Shown one piece after another: positions 1 to 9,644 of a DNA stretch of 64,000 nt. The number at the start of each line of letters is the position of its first letter. Positions within the stretch are counted from its first letter, which is position 1. The position numbers and the translations under genes were made by a program. The DNA is taken from contig AP018318.1 of the NCBI GenBank assembly GCA_003990705.1, forward strand, positions 2,855,501 to 2,919,500, written 5' to 3'. The notes under the pieces are model-generated. The model did not search any database. It was given only the letters and a program-made list of their open reading frames with translations, and was not told the DNA's origin. Origin of the DNA: Nostoc sp. HK-01. GTDB taxonomy: Bacteria; Cyanobacteriota; Cyanobacteriia; Cyanobacteriales; Nostocaceae.

Positions 1-1490
1 ATGGGTGTGCCGCCTTCTTCTGCTACTAATTCAAAGCCATATTTATCTCCGGCTTTGGTCATCACTAAAGGCATTAATCCTGGCACTTCACTAGTTAAAT
101 ATAACTGTCTGCGGTTAAAGGGTTTGACTAACAATCCTTCCCAAACTATCGGTAAAGATTGCAGCCAAACTTTCCAAGCATATTCTGTTTCTCGAATTAC
201 CTGGGCTGGACGTTGAAAACAGTTTTCAATATATCTAATGGCTTCATCTAATTTTGCTTGGGTGGGACGATGCACAAAAATGGCAATTCCCGCGTGAATT
301 GGTACGGCTCCTTCATACAATTGTTCTTGGGCGGCGACCGATTTTTTTAATTTTAGTTGGGCGTTGACATCAATTGTTTTACTTTTTTCTTGTGCCAAAA
401 GTGCTGAGACATTTGATTGTTTCAATACCCTTTGTAATGTTGTTTTGACAATTGCAGGATTAGCGGCTGTTAACTGGCAAAAAATTTCTGTATCCACTAC
501 AGTTTCTCTCGCCAGGAGTTCCCATAAGTACCGCAGTTGCGAAAATTTATTCGGCCAACCACCTGGTTTTTCCAGAAAAGCCATCGCGCCGATATAATGA
601 TTGTTGATGTTCACCCAGCGGCGATCGGCACAAGGGACACTAGATTCCATCAGCAAGGTTGTACTGTGGATGTTCTCAACCAGCAATTTACTACTAGCTA
701 AATCAGAATTAACTTGTTCGTGTAATCCAGTCTCATCTAATGTGAGTAATTGGGGAATTTCTATGGGTGGTGTATCGTTAAATCTCAACCAGACTTCTTC
801 CCAAAGTTCCTCTGCATTTAAGGGTTTAATATCTAACCCCATCTTGTTAGATAATATTTGTTCCCAACGGCAAAAACCTTGTTTATAAGCGTCGGTAATA
901 ACAGTTTCAATCCGTTGATTTTCTATTTCTTCAAGTTCACCTTTAAATTTTAACCACCACGATTCTGCTCTAGCCAATAGTTTTTCAATCCAATCATCGG
1001 CATTGGTAGAATTTGGTTCTACAGTATAAGTTACATATATCCGCAGAAATTTTGGCTTACGAATTCCAGAAGTAGTCAGTTCTCTAATTCTGGCTCGTTC
1101 TGCCATAACTAAATATTTAATATCATTCGATGGAGAACGTTTGATTAAATCTGCTAGTTCTTGTTGTCGGTGTTTATCTGAACTAAAAGACCCTATATGT
1201 AAGGTCATTCTTTCACCTTCAGGTATATCTTTTAGTCCAGATTCAATATTATTAAAAATAGTATTTATTTGTTCAGATCTTAAAGTGGTATGGATGCCTT
1301 TACATTCAAAGCCAAAGACAAAGCAAAATCTATCTCGCTGAGTTCCTTTCGCCAAAATATAAGCGCCAAGATCACGTCCATCTACTCCAATGCGTAGCAT
1401 TGTTGCTAGGTGTAAAGCATCTTCAAATGGCGTTAATCTACTTTCGTTTCCTGGGGTACCGATGCTTTTTTTTCCGATTTTTTGCTTCAT
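1..1490 (-). CDS. VirB4/TraC-like conjugation ATPase, N-terminal part (cut by window start)
   Basis: The minus-strand frame beginning at the ATG at 1490 stays open to position 1, giving about 496 residues without a stop. I translated it directly. It resembles the N-terminal region of TraC/VirB4-type ATPases, which energise type IV secretion and conjugative pilus assembly at the inner membrane. The last visible part (TSEVPGLMPLV ... GFELVAEEGGTP) looks like the stretch just before the Walker A region in that family. The Walker A itself would lie outside the window, so ATPase activity cannot be confirmed here. The start overlaps the upstream gene by about 53 bp. Upstream neighbours resemble VirB3 and VirB2, which supports the call. 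Confidence 0.6.
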   Translation of the reverse strand, partial: MKQKIGKKSIGTPGNESRLTPFEDALHLATMLRIGVDGRDLGAYILAKGTQRDRFCFVFGFECKGIHTTLRSEQINTIFNNIESGLKDIPEGERMTLHIGSFSSDKHRQQELADLIKRSPSNDIKYLVMAERARIRELTTSGIRKPKFLRIYVTYTVEPNSTNADDWIEKLLARAESWWLKFKGELEEIENQRIETVITDAYKQGFCRWEQILSNKMGLDIKPLNAEELWEEVWLRFNDTPPIEIPQLLTLDETGLHEQVNSDLASSKLLVENIHSTTLLMESSVPCADRRWVNINNHYIGAMAFLEKPGGWPNKFSQLRYLWELLARETVVDTEIFCQLTAANPAIVKTTLQRVLKQSNVSALLAQEKSKTIDVNAQLKLKKSVAAQEQLYEGAVPIHAGIAIFVHRPTQAKLDEAIRYIENCFQRPAQVIRETEYAWKVWLQSLPIVWEGLLVKPFNRRQLYLTSEVPGLMPLVMTKAGDKYGFELVAEEGGTP

Positions 1491-1815
1491 GATTAATTTC
1501 CAGCAAGCTTTGATAACGAGCAAAGCCTCTAGTCCAAGTGGGAACTCCGATAAATTTACTTAAAAAACGCCAACTCCTACCACCAGATAATATCCACCAA
1601 GTTGCTATTCCCCAACCTGCTATTAAAAATGTCCACAACCATTTTTGAAATTCATCAGCGAATAAGCCACCAAAAACACCATTGACAATAAAATATGCAG
1701 TTAGGGCAATTACTAACCAAGGAAAAATTTGATCGGCAGGAATTGGCCCTAATGACGGTTGTGCGCCTAAAATTTGATTGACTGGACGAAAATCTTGCTC
1801 CCGTTCTTCAGACAT
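1438..1815 (-). CDS. Small membrane protein, VirB3-like position and architecture
   Basis: A protein of 125 residues from the ATG at 1815. A TTG at 1830 would add five residues, but the ATG lies four bases after the stop of the upstream gene. Two closely spaced hydrophobic segments (about residues 32-50 and 59-77) are followed by a very basic C-terminus (KNRKKKHRYPRKRK), so the tail should be cytoplasmic. VirB3 proteins are short bitopic or polytopic membrane proteins encoded just upstream of VirB4, which matches this gene's size and position. No diagnostic motif is visible. The assignment rests on context and topology, and an unrelated membrane protein is possible. Confidence 0.5.
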   Translation of the reverse strand: MSEEREQDFRPVNQILGAQPSLGPIPADQIFPWLVIALTAYFIVNGVFGGLFADEFQKWLWTFLIAGWGIATWWILSGGRSWRFLSKFIGVPTWTRGFARYQSLLEINHEAKNRKKKHRYPRKRK

Positions 1816-1819
1816 AGAA

Positions 1820-2431
1820 TTAGCTACCAATTATGAAGCCTGTCATAACATCGGCAATTGTGACAGCTAAGACAACTAATAAAGGGGTTCTGGCAATACT
1901 TTGCCAATCTTCGTCTTTCCGCACTGCGTTAATTACCCCAATCAACGAAACTGCAATATAAAGCAAGTAAATGCCTCGCAAGACGTTAAATATTAAACTA
2001 ACTGCTGTTTCTGTACCGCCACTATTAGTAGTTGAGCCTTGTACTAAATTAGTTTTGAAAAACTTTTCGGCTTTGCCAAAAAATTGTGCTTGTGCTGGGG
2101 CGGCTAAGTAATCTAACCAAAATAAACTCAAAATTACGACTGGTGCCAATATTTGTAGTGCTATGCGCCAGCGTTGCGGTAAATTGACTTGTTGCCCGAT
2201 TTGTTGTATTGATATAACAATTAAACTGCCAATTAATAAACAAAAAAGTAGGAATGGGCTTTTTAAGCTGATAACGCTCAAAAATACGGTGCAAGCCAGT
2301 AAAAATGGCACTGATTCCAGGAAGGTAATGCGCCAAAATTTTAAGGTAGCCTGAATATTAGGTAATTTTTTCACAGCGCTATTATTTACAAGTTTGCGAA
2401 TGTTGTCTGCTCGATCACCCTGTCTAGACAT
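1820..2431 (-). CDS. Membrane protein with VirB2/pilin-like C-terminal half
   Basis: A protein of 203 residues with an ATG start preceded by AGGA. The N-terminal half has hydrophobic segments around residues 40-77 and 92-110 and ends in an AQAQ signal-peptidase-like site near residue 116. A short linker and two further hydrophobic helices (about 143-168 and 183-201) follow. A long leader with an AQA cleavage site before two transmembrane helices is the usual plan of VirB2-type pilins, although the leader here is unusually long. It lies directly upstream of the VirB3-like and VirB4-like genes, giving the canonical B2-B3-B4 order. Function is inferred from architecture and order. Confidence 0.5.
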   Translation of the reverse strand: MSRQGDRADNIRKLVNNSAVKKLPNIQATLKFWRITFLESVPFLLACTVFLSVISLKSPFLLFCLLIGSLIVISIQQIGQQVNLPQRWRIALQILAPVVILSLFWLDYLAAPAQAQFFGKAEKFFKTNLVQGSTTNSGGTETAVSLIFNVLRGIYLLYIAVSLIGVINAVRKDEDWQSIARTPLLVVLAVTIADVMTGFIIGS

Positions 2432-3493
2432 TTGTGAATTTCCTGAGTTATTTATTAAATAATTTTAGTTGTTGCTTACTGAAAACCATGTTAATTTATC
2501 ACAAATAATGGCTCATATAATAGAAATTATGTACTAACAGTATGATAAGTATTCATGTTCTTATTAATTATTAAGAACAAGTTAACCAATTCTTAATATC
2601 GGGTAAAATACCGAACTTTTTATGTTCTTTTCAATATTTTGTTTTTCCTGACAATTATTTTCTCTAATTTGAACAAGTTCACAATTAATTGCTTCAATCA
2701 CAACTTTTATCTCCTCTAAAAGTTACTAATCATAAAATTTGTAGCATTAAATATGCTTTTTTTGCCTGGATAAATGCTAGACAGTTAAAAAATTTGTGAT
2801 TAATACTTTAGTCATTGCACCTGTATAACTCCAGATGTGTACTGAAATAGAAAGCTAGTGTAATTGTGCAACAGTTGTCAATGAGGATGGTAGATGCTGT
2901 TTGCTGAAGTAATGGCTAATTTTTACACAGCGATCGCCTCGGCTTTGATTGCCAATGGCAGATAACCACTGTCGAGTTAATCTGTTATTATGCTTAGATA
3001 TGAGACTCAACTTTAGAACTTTTTCATCAACGAGCGATCGCCTGTGATACTGGGTGTAATTATCAGTAAAAGAGCTTTGCTCTACGTGATTACCCGCAAT
3101 TTTATTGAGGTTGATGTGGAGCATTGGCACGTTTTTGTTCAAGAACTCTAATTTGTCAGTAATTTTGTCAAGTCTAGCACAATCGGGACTGTATTTTTTA
3201 CACAAAAAGAATAAACGATTTGCTTTTTTATTTAACTAACCCGCCAATTAGCAACATTCGGCAACTTAAGCCTACACTGATGCCTAGCACAGTTGTAATC
3301 GGGAAATTTACGGTGAATGGCTAACAGAGAATTTTAATTTCATCTAGTAAACTACTGAATTAATTGCAATTTTTCCGCAAATAACAGCAGCTTCAGTTCG
3401 GTATTTATGAAAATTATCAAAAAATATAGATGAGAGTTTTCTTTGTGTCAGAGATAACTCATAATATCTTCACATTCTAGCTGATAATTCTCG
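2432..3493. other. AT-rich intergenic region, 1.06 kb
   Basis: This stretch separates the conjugation-like genes from the nucleotidyltransferase gene. It holds an inverted repeat with 8-bp arms (TGTTCTTA at 2556-2563 and TAAGAACA at 2572-2579) about 125 bp upstream of the VirB2-like gene, possibly an operator or hairpin. HIP1 octamers occur near 2930 and 3035. A 116-codon minus-strand open frame at 2855-3205 has no ribosome-binding site or recognisable family and I do not call it a gene. No tRNA or att-like direct repeat was seen. Confidence 0.5.
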
Positions 3494-4030
3494 ATGAATC
3501 CGAATACTCATTTACAGATAATTTTAACTGACACACCTATCGGTACTGTATTACCTGCGATCGCTCAAACTAACCTACCTGACTGGTGGTTAGCTGGGGG
3601 TGCAGTCCGCAACAGCGTTTGGCGGGCAATATTTGGCGAAGACTGTGCGTTAGTCATCAATGACTTTGATATCGCCTTCTTTGATGAAGCTGGTAGCCGT
3701 TCCCAGGAACTATCTGCACAAACCAGCCTCACGGCAAAATTCCCTAACTATAAGTTTGATGTCAAAAATCAAGCGAGTTTTGCTCGGTGGCGTTCAGGCA
3801 AGCGTCCCTATACTAGTACAAAAGATGGTGTGCAAGATTGGTTACACACGGCAACTGCTGTCGGTGTCAGGTTAAATACCCAAGGAGAATGGGAATTTTT
3901 TACACCTTACGGATTAGATGATTTATTTGCTGGCATTATTCGACCAACACCCGCACATATTCATAACCCAGATGCTCATAACAAAGCATCAACATTTCTC
4001 GCCAAGTGTCCCCATCTGAGATTGGCATAA
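3494..4030 (+). CDS. Nucleotidyltransferase-fold family protein (NTP_transf_6 type)
   Basis: A protein of 178 residues. It carries the polymerase-beta-like nucleotidyltransferase signature GGAVRN (residues 35-40) followed by NDFDIAFFD (56-64), whose aspartates D57/D59 would bind the catalytic metal ions. These features and the length match the bacterial nucleotidyltransferase family known as NTP_transf_6 (DUF925/YiiK-like), whose substrate is unknown. A conserved RWRSGKRPYTSTKDGVQDW stretch lies mid-protein, and a TPYGLDDLFAGIIRPTPAH segment near the C-terminus is also typical of the family. The gene is isolated between AT-rich spacers, so context gives no substrate hint. Confidence 0.75.
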   Translation: MNPNTHLQIILTDTPIGTVLPAIAQTNLPDWWLAGGAVRNSVWRAIFGEDCALVINDFDIAFFDEAGSRSQELSAQTSLTAKFPNYKFDVKNQASFARWRSGKRPYTSTKDGVQDWLHTATAVGVRLNTQGEWEFFTPYGLDDLFAGIIRPTPAHIHNPDAHNKASTFLAKCPHLRLA

Positions 4031-4397
4031 TTATAGTTCACCAAGAGCAAATTATGATTCCCATGAAAGGTCATGGTGTATGCACTATCTCACCAAATAA
4101 AGTAAATCAATTATTTATAGCAATTGATAAATTCTGACAGATTGTTGAGAAAACGACTATGCGCTAAATAAGTAATTCATTTTTATGATTTGTTACCTAT
4201 ATATTAACTTTGACACATTTGTTAATTAAAGGAATCATGTTTTGTTGAGCTATTAATTAGTGATCAGTATTAACTCTTAATGCAAGTTTCCTAATAGTTT
4301 TGATAAAGAATTGTATTGTTAATCAAACAGATACTTATCGGTATTCATATACTGGATCTTAATTTCTACAGAGTGCTACTTGCACTAGGAGGTTCCA
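4031..4397. other. AT-rich intergenic region
   Basis: No gene or RNA was recognised. The only useful signal is the ribosome-binding site AGGAGG at its right end (4387-4392), which serves the small gene that follows. Confidence 0.5.
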
Positions 4398-4598
4398 ATG
4401 GTTCACACTTTTGAAGTGTTGGTTGATATTAAGGAATATACCGATCAAGCCAACAATAGCTATCAATGCGGAACGTCAAGATACGAGATTAGCGCTGAGT
4501 CAAGAGAAAAGGCAGATGGTATGGCACGGGTTCAGGCCAGAAGTGAACATCCAAAAGGCACTGAATATGATGTTAGAGTAACCAGACTACTCAAATAA
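4398..4598 (+). CDS. Small conserved-looking protein of unknown function
   Basis: A protein of 66 residues with an ATG start and a near-perfect Shine-Dalgarno sequence (AGGAGG, six bases upstream), which makes translation likely despite the size. The sequence is soluble and mixed-charge, with a predicted alternation of strand and helix (FEVLVDIKEY ... YEISAESREKADGMARVQA ... YDVRVTRLL). This could be a compact alpha/beta fold. I recognise no family. It is monocistronic, with AT-rich spacers on both sides. Confidence 0.7.
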   Translation: MVHTFEVLVDIKEYTDQANNSYQCGTSRYEISAESREKADGMARVQARSEHPKGTEYDVRVTRLLK

Positions 4599-4809
4599 AT
4601 TACAGTCTGGATTCAACAATAAATTTATTAATTGTTCTCTGTTTCCCAGTATTAATAAATAATTCTTAGTTGTGTAATCTTCCAAACAATAACCTTGATG
4701 TTGATTACAAAAATTTGTTGCCTATGTAAATTTTGATAAAAGTTGCAACAAATTAATCTCTGCATCATTGCGGGAATATTGCATAACTTTTTAAGTAGCA
4801 CTATCACTT

Positions 4810-5481
4810 TCAAGATTTTTGCAGTAAGTAACTAACTAACTGTTCACCTGCGGTATCGATGTGGCGTTTTAGTAACCGCACAGCAGTTTTTGTATCTCGC
4901 TGTTTGCAAGCATCTAAAAGTTGATAGTGTTCTTTTTGAGAACGTTTTTGATAATCCATTTGTGCCATCTGCACACGCACATAGCGATCGCAATTTACAT
5001 GCAGGTTTTTCACCATTGCCAATAGTCGCGGACGTTCAGCGCTGGCGTAAAGTGTGGCGTGAAATTCCCAGTTAAGTTGCGCCAATAAACTTACATCGGT
5101 GGTTTGATCTGTTGTTTCGAGAATTACTGCTGCTTTTTCTAAATCTGCTGTGCTTAATTTCGGGATTGCCAATTGTAGTGCTTTCACTTCCAAAGCACTA
5201 CGAATCTCACAAATTTCTTGCGCTTCATTTGCTGTGAGCATCGATACCATTGCACCACGATTGAGATGCAGTATCACTAAACCTTCCGCTTCTAATTGAC
5301 GCAAAGCTTCCCGCACAGGAATGCGACTCACGCCAAATTGTGTGGCGATTTCATCTTGTCTAAGAGATTGTCCTTCTTGAAAAATGCCACGTAAAATCGC
5401 TTCCCGCAAGGCATCGGCAATTAAATCAGGGGTGCTGCGTTGTTGTTGCAGCACATTGGCTGCTAAATCATTTAAGTTCAT
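4810..5481 (-). CDS. GntR-family transcriptional regulator, FadR/FCD subfamily
   Basis: A protein of 223 residues. Residues 15-80 form the winged helix-turn-helix (LRQDEIATQFGVSRIPVREALRQLEAEGLV), with the SRxPVREALRxLExEGLV recognition signature of GntR proteins. Residues from about 85 to 215 are helical and fit the FCD ligand-binding domain, which usually senses small carboxylates and often binds a metal through an Asp/His set. The gene is divergent from leuA, and two TTGTATACAA palindromes lie between them. It probably represses itself and may control leuA. The ligand is unknown; a branched-chain pathway intermediate is a guess from context. Confidence 0.88.
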   Translation of the reverse strand: MNLNDLAANVLQQQRSTPDLIADALREAILRGIFQEGQSLRQDEIATQFGVSRIPVREALRQLEAEGLVILHLNRGAMVSMLTANEAQEICEIRSALEVKALQLAIPKLSTADLEKAAVILETTDQTTDVSLLAQLNWEFHATLYASAERPRLLAMVKNLHVNCDRYVRVQMAQMDYQKRSQKEHYQLLDACKQRDTKTAVRLLKRHIDTAGEQLVSYLLQKS

Positions 5482-5488
5482 ATTTTAT

Positions 5489-5523
5489 ATTGTATACAAT
5501 TTTAGAAATATTGTATACAATAT
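5489..5523. promoter_or_regulatory. Two palindromic GntR-type operators between gntR and leuA
   Basis: ATTGTATACAAT (5489-5500) and the perfect 16-bp palindrome ATATTGTATACAATAT (5508-5523) share the core TTGTATACAA. Their centres are 21 bp apart, two helical turns, so both lie on the same DNA face. The core fits the T-x-GT-xxx-AC-x-A pattern typical of FCD-type GntR operators. The first site begins eight bases upstream of the gntR start codon and the second ends 43 bases before leuA. That the GntR protein binds here is inferred. Confidence 0.75.
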
Positions 5524-5566
5524 CCAAAGTTACAAATAATTCCCTTAACCAAACGGGAGACTAGTT

Positions 5567-7174
5567 ATGAGCATTGCATCTCAAGCAACAGACCGAGTTA
5601 TCATCTTCGACACCACCTTGCGAGATGGCGAACAATCTCCAGGTGCAACCCTAAATGTAGAAGAGAAACTAGCGATCGCTCATCAACTAGCTCTCCTAGG
5701 TGTGGATGTAATCGAAGCGGGTTTTGCTGTTGCTAGTCCGGGAGATTTTCAAGCCGTCAAAACCATTGCTGAACAAGTAGGAAAAGTAGACGGGCCAATT
5801 ATTTGCAGTTTAGCCAGAGCCACCCGTAAAGATATTCAAGCCGCGGCTGAGGCTTTAAAACCTGCTGCACATCCGCGTATCCACACGATGATTTCCACAT
5901 CTGATATTCACTTGCAATATCAGTTGAAAAAGTCCCGCAGTGAAGTATTAGCGATCGCCCAAGAAATGGTTGCATTCGCTAAATCTTTTGTAGACGATGT
6001 CGAATTTTCACCGATGGATGCTAGTCGGACAGAACCAGAATTTTTGTATCAGGTATTGGAGGTAGCGATCGCCGCAGGTGCAACTACAATTAATATTCCT
6101 GATACCGTCGGTTACTGTACACCCAAAGAAATAGGAATTTTAATTCAGGGTATTCGGAAAAATGTGCCGAATATTAACCAAGTGATTCTTTCCATTCACA
6201 CCCAAAATGACTTGGGTTTGGCAACAGCCAATGTCTTAGCGGCCATAGAACATGGCGTGCGTCAAGTAGAATGTACCATTAATGGCATTGGCGAACGTGC
6301 TGGAAATGCCGCACTAGAAGAAATTGTTATGGCCTTGCAAGTGCGGAAACATTACTTCAATCCGTACTTTGGCCGTCCTGTTGATGCTGATGCACCACTC
6401 ACCAAGGTTAAAACTCAGGAGATTTACAAAACTTCTTCCTTGGTTTCCCAATTAACCGGAATGTTGATTCAGCCGAATAAAGCAATTGTAGGAGCAAATG
6501 CCTTCGCCCATGAATCTGGTATTCATCAAGATGGCATCATCAAGCATCGCCAAACCTACGAAATCATGGAAGCTGCATCCATTGGGTTGCCAGAAAATCG
6601 TATCGTTTTAGGTAAACACTCAGGACGAAATGCTTTTCGTACAAGGTTGAAAGAATTAGGCTTGGAACTGAATGAAGCCGACTTGAACAAAGCCTTCAAC
6701 CGCTTTAAAGAAGTTGCAGACAAGAAAAAAGAGATATCTGATTGGGATTTAGAAGCGATCGTGCGGGATGAAACCCAAAATCAAGCCGAAAGCGGCTTTC
6801 AACTCGAACACGTTCAAGTAATTTGCGGTGACTGCACTTGTCCCACAGCAACCATTACAATTGTCACTCCCGAAGGCAAAATTCTCACAGATGCCAGCGT
6901 CGGTACAGGGCCAGTGGATGCAGTTTATCAAGTAATCAACCGCTTAGTACAGATTCCCAATCAATTAATTGAATTTTCTGTGCAATCTGTAACTGGCGGA
7001 ATTGATGCTTTAGGAACAGTCACAATTCGCTTGAGATACCAAGATAGGATATTTTCTGGACAAGCATCTGATACAGATATTGTCGTAGCCGCAGCTTACG
7101 CCCATCTCAATGCTGTAAATCGCCTTTATCGTTACTTGCAAACTCAGAAAATTCCGGCTCAAGTGAGCGAGTAG
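5567..7174 (+). CDS. leuA: 2-isopropylmalate synthase
   Basis: A protein of 535 residues, the usual cyanobacterial/bacterial LeuA length. It condenses acetyl-CoA with 2-oxoisovalerate to give 2-isopropylmalate, the first committed step of leucine synthesis. The TIM-barrel signature [12 protein letters not shown] is at residues 15-26, metal-binding [12 protein letters not shown] begins at H211, and the linker contains HESGIHQDG and GKHSGRNAF. From about residue 400 the allosteric domain follows, expected to give leucine feedback inhibition. The ATG start has a GGGAGA ribosome-binding site. The GntR operators upstream suggest transcriptional control as well. A terminator hairpin follows at 7196. 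Confidence 0.96.
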   Translation: MSIASQATDRVIIFDTTLRDGEQSPGATLNVEEKLAIAHQLALLGVDVIEAGFAVASPGDFQAVKTIAEQVGKVDGPIICSLARATRKDIQAAAEALKPAAHPRIHTMISTSDIHLQYQLKKSRSEVLAIAQEMVAFAKSFVDDVEFSPMDASRTEPEFLYQVLEVAIAAGATTINIPDTVGYCTPKEIGILIQGIRKNVPNINQVILSIHTQNDLGLATANVLAAIEHGVRQVECTINGIGERAGNAALEEIVMALQVRKHYFNPYFGRPVDADAPLTKVKTQEIYKTSSLVSQLTGMLIQPNKAIVGANAFAHESGIHQDGIIKHRQTYEIMEAASIGLPENRIVLGKHSGRNAFRTRLKELGLELNEADLNKAFNRFKEVADKKKEISDWDLEAIVRDETQNQAESGFQLEHVQVICGDCTCPTATITIVTPEGKILTDASVGTGPVDAVYQVINRLVQIPNQLIEFSVQSVTGGIDALGTVTIRLRYQDRIFSGQASDTDIVVAAAYAHLNAVNRLYRYLQTQKIPAQVSE

Positions 7175-7195
7175 AAATATTATCTATCTAATAAA

Positions 7196-7220
7196 AAAGG
7201 GATGATTCAATCATCCCTTT
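7196..7220. terminator. Terminator hairpin between leuA and the convergent DUF4870 gene
   Basis: AAAGGGATGATT and AATCATCCCTTT form a stem of up to ten pairs with a very short loop. An A-tract on the left gives a T-tract for the minus strand, and CTTTCT follows on the plus strand, so it probably works in both directions. Confidence 0.7.
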
Positions 7221-7251
7221 CTCATACCAATTTTATCTACACCCATGACAA

Positions 7252-7626
7252 TTAGAACACTCGGAAAATAAACGGATAACGGAACGGTTCATCAGGATTG
7301 CTAAAACAGTGCAGCAGCGCCACAATTGTCAGCCCCCAGTGTAATAAAAAGCCAAAAGCCACAAGGGGAAAGAACAGAATTCCCCCAATACCAAAGGTTA
7401 GCCAAGATAAAACTGCAATTGGTACTCCAATTATGGTTGCCCAAAACCAAACATTGAAGTGGAAATTAATTGATTCTTTAGCGCTACTTTTAACAACAGG
7501 GTCATCCGAAATAATATTAATGACAATCGGTACACCAATTGAAAACAACGTTGTACTAAAGAAAATTGCCCCATGACACAGAGATGATAACAATTTGCGC
7601 TTATCAGAATCGAAAGAAGTTTGCAT
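7252..7626 (-). CDS. DUF4870 family integral membrane protein
   Basis: A protein of 124 residues with three to four hydrophobic helices and the family hallmark AKESINFHFN (about residues 48-57). DUF4870 proteins are small membrane proteins of unknown function, widespread in bacteria. The N-terminal SDKRKLLSSLCHG segment before the first helix is also typical. It is convergent with leuA and shares the terminator hairpin with it. No operon partner is seen. Confidence 0.82.
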   Translation of the reverse strand: MQTSFDSDKRKLLSSLCHGAIFFSTTLFSIGVPIVINIISDDPVVKSSAKESINFHFNVWFWATIIGVPIAVLSWLTFGIGGILFFPLVAFGFLLHWGLTIVALLHCFSNPDEPFRYPFIFRVF

Positions 7627-8035
7627 CCTGGTGGCTCCTCAAGTTACTTGTTATCTTTTATTGTAAAGGGTAGTTTTTCAAGCTTATATGGCAGTTTACC
7701 GTACTTCGTAAATTCTCGAATATTTCTTAACCATTGATTAGCTTTGCCAACTACTCATCAGAGATAAATGATGGTGTTTCCCGTACCTACGCGTTGGAAA
7801 AATATGATTTTTCAGCAATCAGGTTTGAATTCTGAACTACATTTAGGCTAGGCTTTTTTAACAAAACTCTCAATCAAACAAATATTTAATAGTTAATGCC
7901 CACCTTACAGATATATATTGTTTTCCATAAATTAAATATAAATACTACTTTAAAAGTAATACTCATCAATTCCCCATCCCTTGGTGTTGAATCTGATTTA
8001 GACTGATGAATGTCAAATAAATCATTAATTCATCA
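7627..8035. other. Intergenic region between divergent genes
   Basis: AT-rich sequence between the DUF4870 gene (minus) and the Ap4A phosphorylase gene (plus). I recognised no RNA or repeat. It must contain both promoters, but no unambiguous -35/-10 pair stands out. Confidence 0.4.
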
Positions 8036-8962
8036 ATGGCACAGGGAGAAATCTTGCTCAACCCTGGCACTTTATGGACAAGTGTCAAAGAATGTACTGA
8101 ATATGCTTTAAAATGCGGAGCATTGCTGTCTATACCCACAAAGTTTGAATTTGTTGAGCAAGACGGCGTTAACTTTTTAGTCCGAATTTTATCTAACCTT
8201 GTTCGCAAAGATGCAGCGAAGAAACAGCAAGACAAACAAACTTCTGCTGGTAAGGAGTTCAACCCTTTCCTTCCCTACGAAAAGAATTTATTTGTGGCGG
8301 ATATTTCCGATACTCATGTCTGTATCTTGAATAAATTCAACGTTGTTGACTATCACCTACTCATCATCACCCGTGCATTTGAAGAACAAGAAAGCCTACT
8401 TACCCCAGAAGATTTTGCGGCTTTATTAGCATGTTTAGCCGAATTTGATGGTTTAGCTTTTTACAACAGTGGCAAAACCGCAGGCGCTAGTCAACGACAC
8501 AAGCACTTACAAATAGTACCTTTACCACTGGTTACTTCAGGAGTGCAGACACCTATTGAACCACTACTGACATCAGCACAATTTGAAGATGGTGTAGGAA
8601 GCATAACGCAATTACCTTTTGTCAACGCTTTTGCAACTTTAGATCCCAATTGGGTACAATCTCCGTTAACTTATGCTGAGTATATCTTGAAGGTATATCA
8701 AAATTTATTAAGTGCTGTTGGGATAGAAGCAGTTAACAGTCATCAACCATCTGGTGCTTACAATCTGCTTGTAACTAGAGAATGGATGTTCATCGTACCG
8801 CGATCGCAAGAAAATTTCCACTCCATTTCTGTCAATTCATTAGGATTCGCTGGTGCGTTACTGGTACGTAATGAACAAGAAATGCAACTCCTCAAAAACA
8901 CAGGCCCAATGACCATCCTGAAAGAAGTTGCTGTACAAAATTCCCAAGTCAATAGTCAATAG
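8036..8962 (+). CDS. ATP adenylyltransferase (Ap4A phosphorylase)
   Basis: A protein of 308 residues, HIT superfamily. It phosphorolytically cleaves diadenosine tetraphosphate to ATP and ADP, controlling nucleotide alarmone levels. The active-site segment QRHKHLQIVPLPL (about residues 151-163) contains the HxHxQ signature of the ATP_transf branch. Upstream features NPFLPYEKNLFV and LNKFNVVDYHLLIITR are also typical, as is the C-terminal PSGAYNLLVTREWMFIVPR. The ATG at 8036 gives a product of normal length. It is convergent with the DUF99 gene, with only 23 bp between the stops. Confidence 0.88.
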   Translation: MAQGEILLNPGTLWTSVKECTEYALKCGALLSIPTKFEFVEQDGVNFLVRILSNLVRKDAAKKQQDKQTSAGKEFNPFLPYEKNLFVADISDTHVCILNKFNVVDYHLLIITRAFEEQESLLTPEDFAALLACLAEFDGLAFYNSGKTAGASQRHKHLQIVPLPLVTSGVQTPIEPLLTSAQFEDGVGSITQLPFVNAFATLDPNWVQSPLTYAEYILKVYQNLLSAVGIEAVNSHQPSGAYNLLVTREWMFIVPRSQENFHSISVNSLGFAGALLVRNEQEMQLLKNTGPMTILKEVAVQNSQVNSQ

Positions 8963-8985
8963 TTATTTATATCTCCTTCACTCCT

Positions 8986-9570
8986 TTAAGCCTGTCGCCC
9001 ACTCTCCCCTTTCACAACCGCAGAGGTTATCAGATGCGCTAAACGCAAAGCCTCTGGTACATGACCACAGTCTGTTAGCCGCTGAAGCACTTGAGCCGTA
9101 ACATCAGGTTCTGCACCATAAACTTGAAAGTAAAACGGTGGATATTCATAGACAGTGCCAGCATGAAGTATGGTTTCTAGCCGTTTTTCTGGATGAGGCA
9201 ATCTTTGCATTGCGTAAATCATAGCGTTGAGCTTAGGTTGCTTTCGCATCACGGCAATACAAGGGCGCTCTAATCTTTCGGCTAACAATGGCAAATCAAC
9301 TATATTAAAGCCACCTAAAGAAATTCCATCTAACAGCACTATATGGAGATGTGGTAAAAATTTGCCCCCAATTAGCAACTGACAAAGTTTTTCGGTTGCA
9401 TCCCAACCATCAGGTTGTATCTCTCCCCAAACCATACCTTCAAAGCGAGTGTCTGCACAGATAACACCTGCAACCCCTACAGGTTTATTGGCGTTCCGCA
9501 TAAAAGGAGCATCGTCAAAACCTACAGCACGAATTGTCCGGTGATTTTTGAGCAGAGCTTTTAGTTCCAT
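8986..9570 (-). CDS. DUF99 family protein (UPF0215)
   Basis: A protein of 194 residues matching the DUF99 family: an N-terminal IRAVGFDDAPF motif, central HIVLLDGISLGGFNIVDL, and a later RPCIAVMRKQP segment. Structural work on relatives points to an RNase H/endonuclease V-like fold, but the biological function is not settled. The acidic residues in GFDD and LLDG sit where such folds keep metal ligands. It lies downstream of psbA on the same strand but is separated from it by a strong terminator, so it is likely transcribed separately. Confidence 0.8.
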   Translation of the reverse strand: MELKALLKNHRTIRAVGFDDAPFMRNANKPVGVAGVICADTRFEGMVWGEIQPDGWDATEKLCQLLIGGKFLPHLHIVLLDGISLGGFNIVDLPLLAERLERPCIAVMRKQPKLNAMIYAMQRLPHPEKRLETILHAGTVYEYPPFYFQVYGAEPDVTAQVLQRLTDCGHVPEALRLAHLITSAVVKGESGRQA

Positions 9571-9644
9571 GAATATCTTTGTATAACGCTGAAATTCTCA
9601 GAGCTTCTCCAAGACAACGATTATATTAAAGCTTTTACCCATAA

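Noticed and set aside
2855-3205. 116-codon minus-strand frame
   Set aside because: No ribosome-binding site, no family resemblance, and it spans two HIP1 sites in an otherwise non-coding AT-rich spacer.
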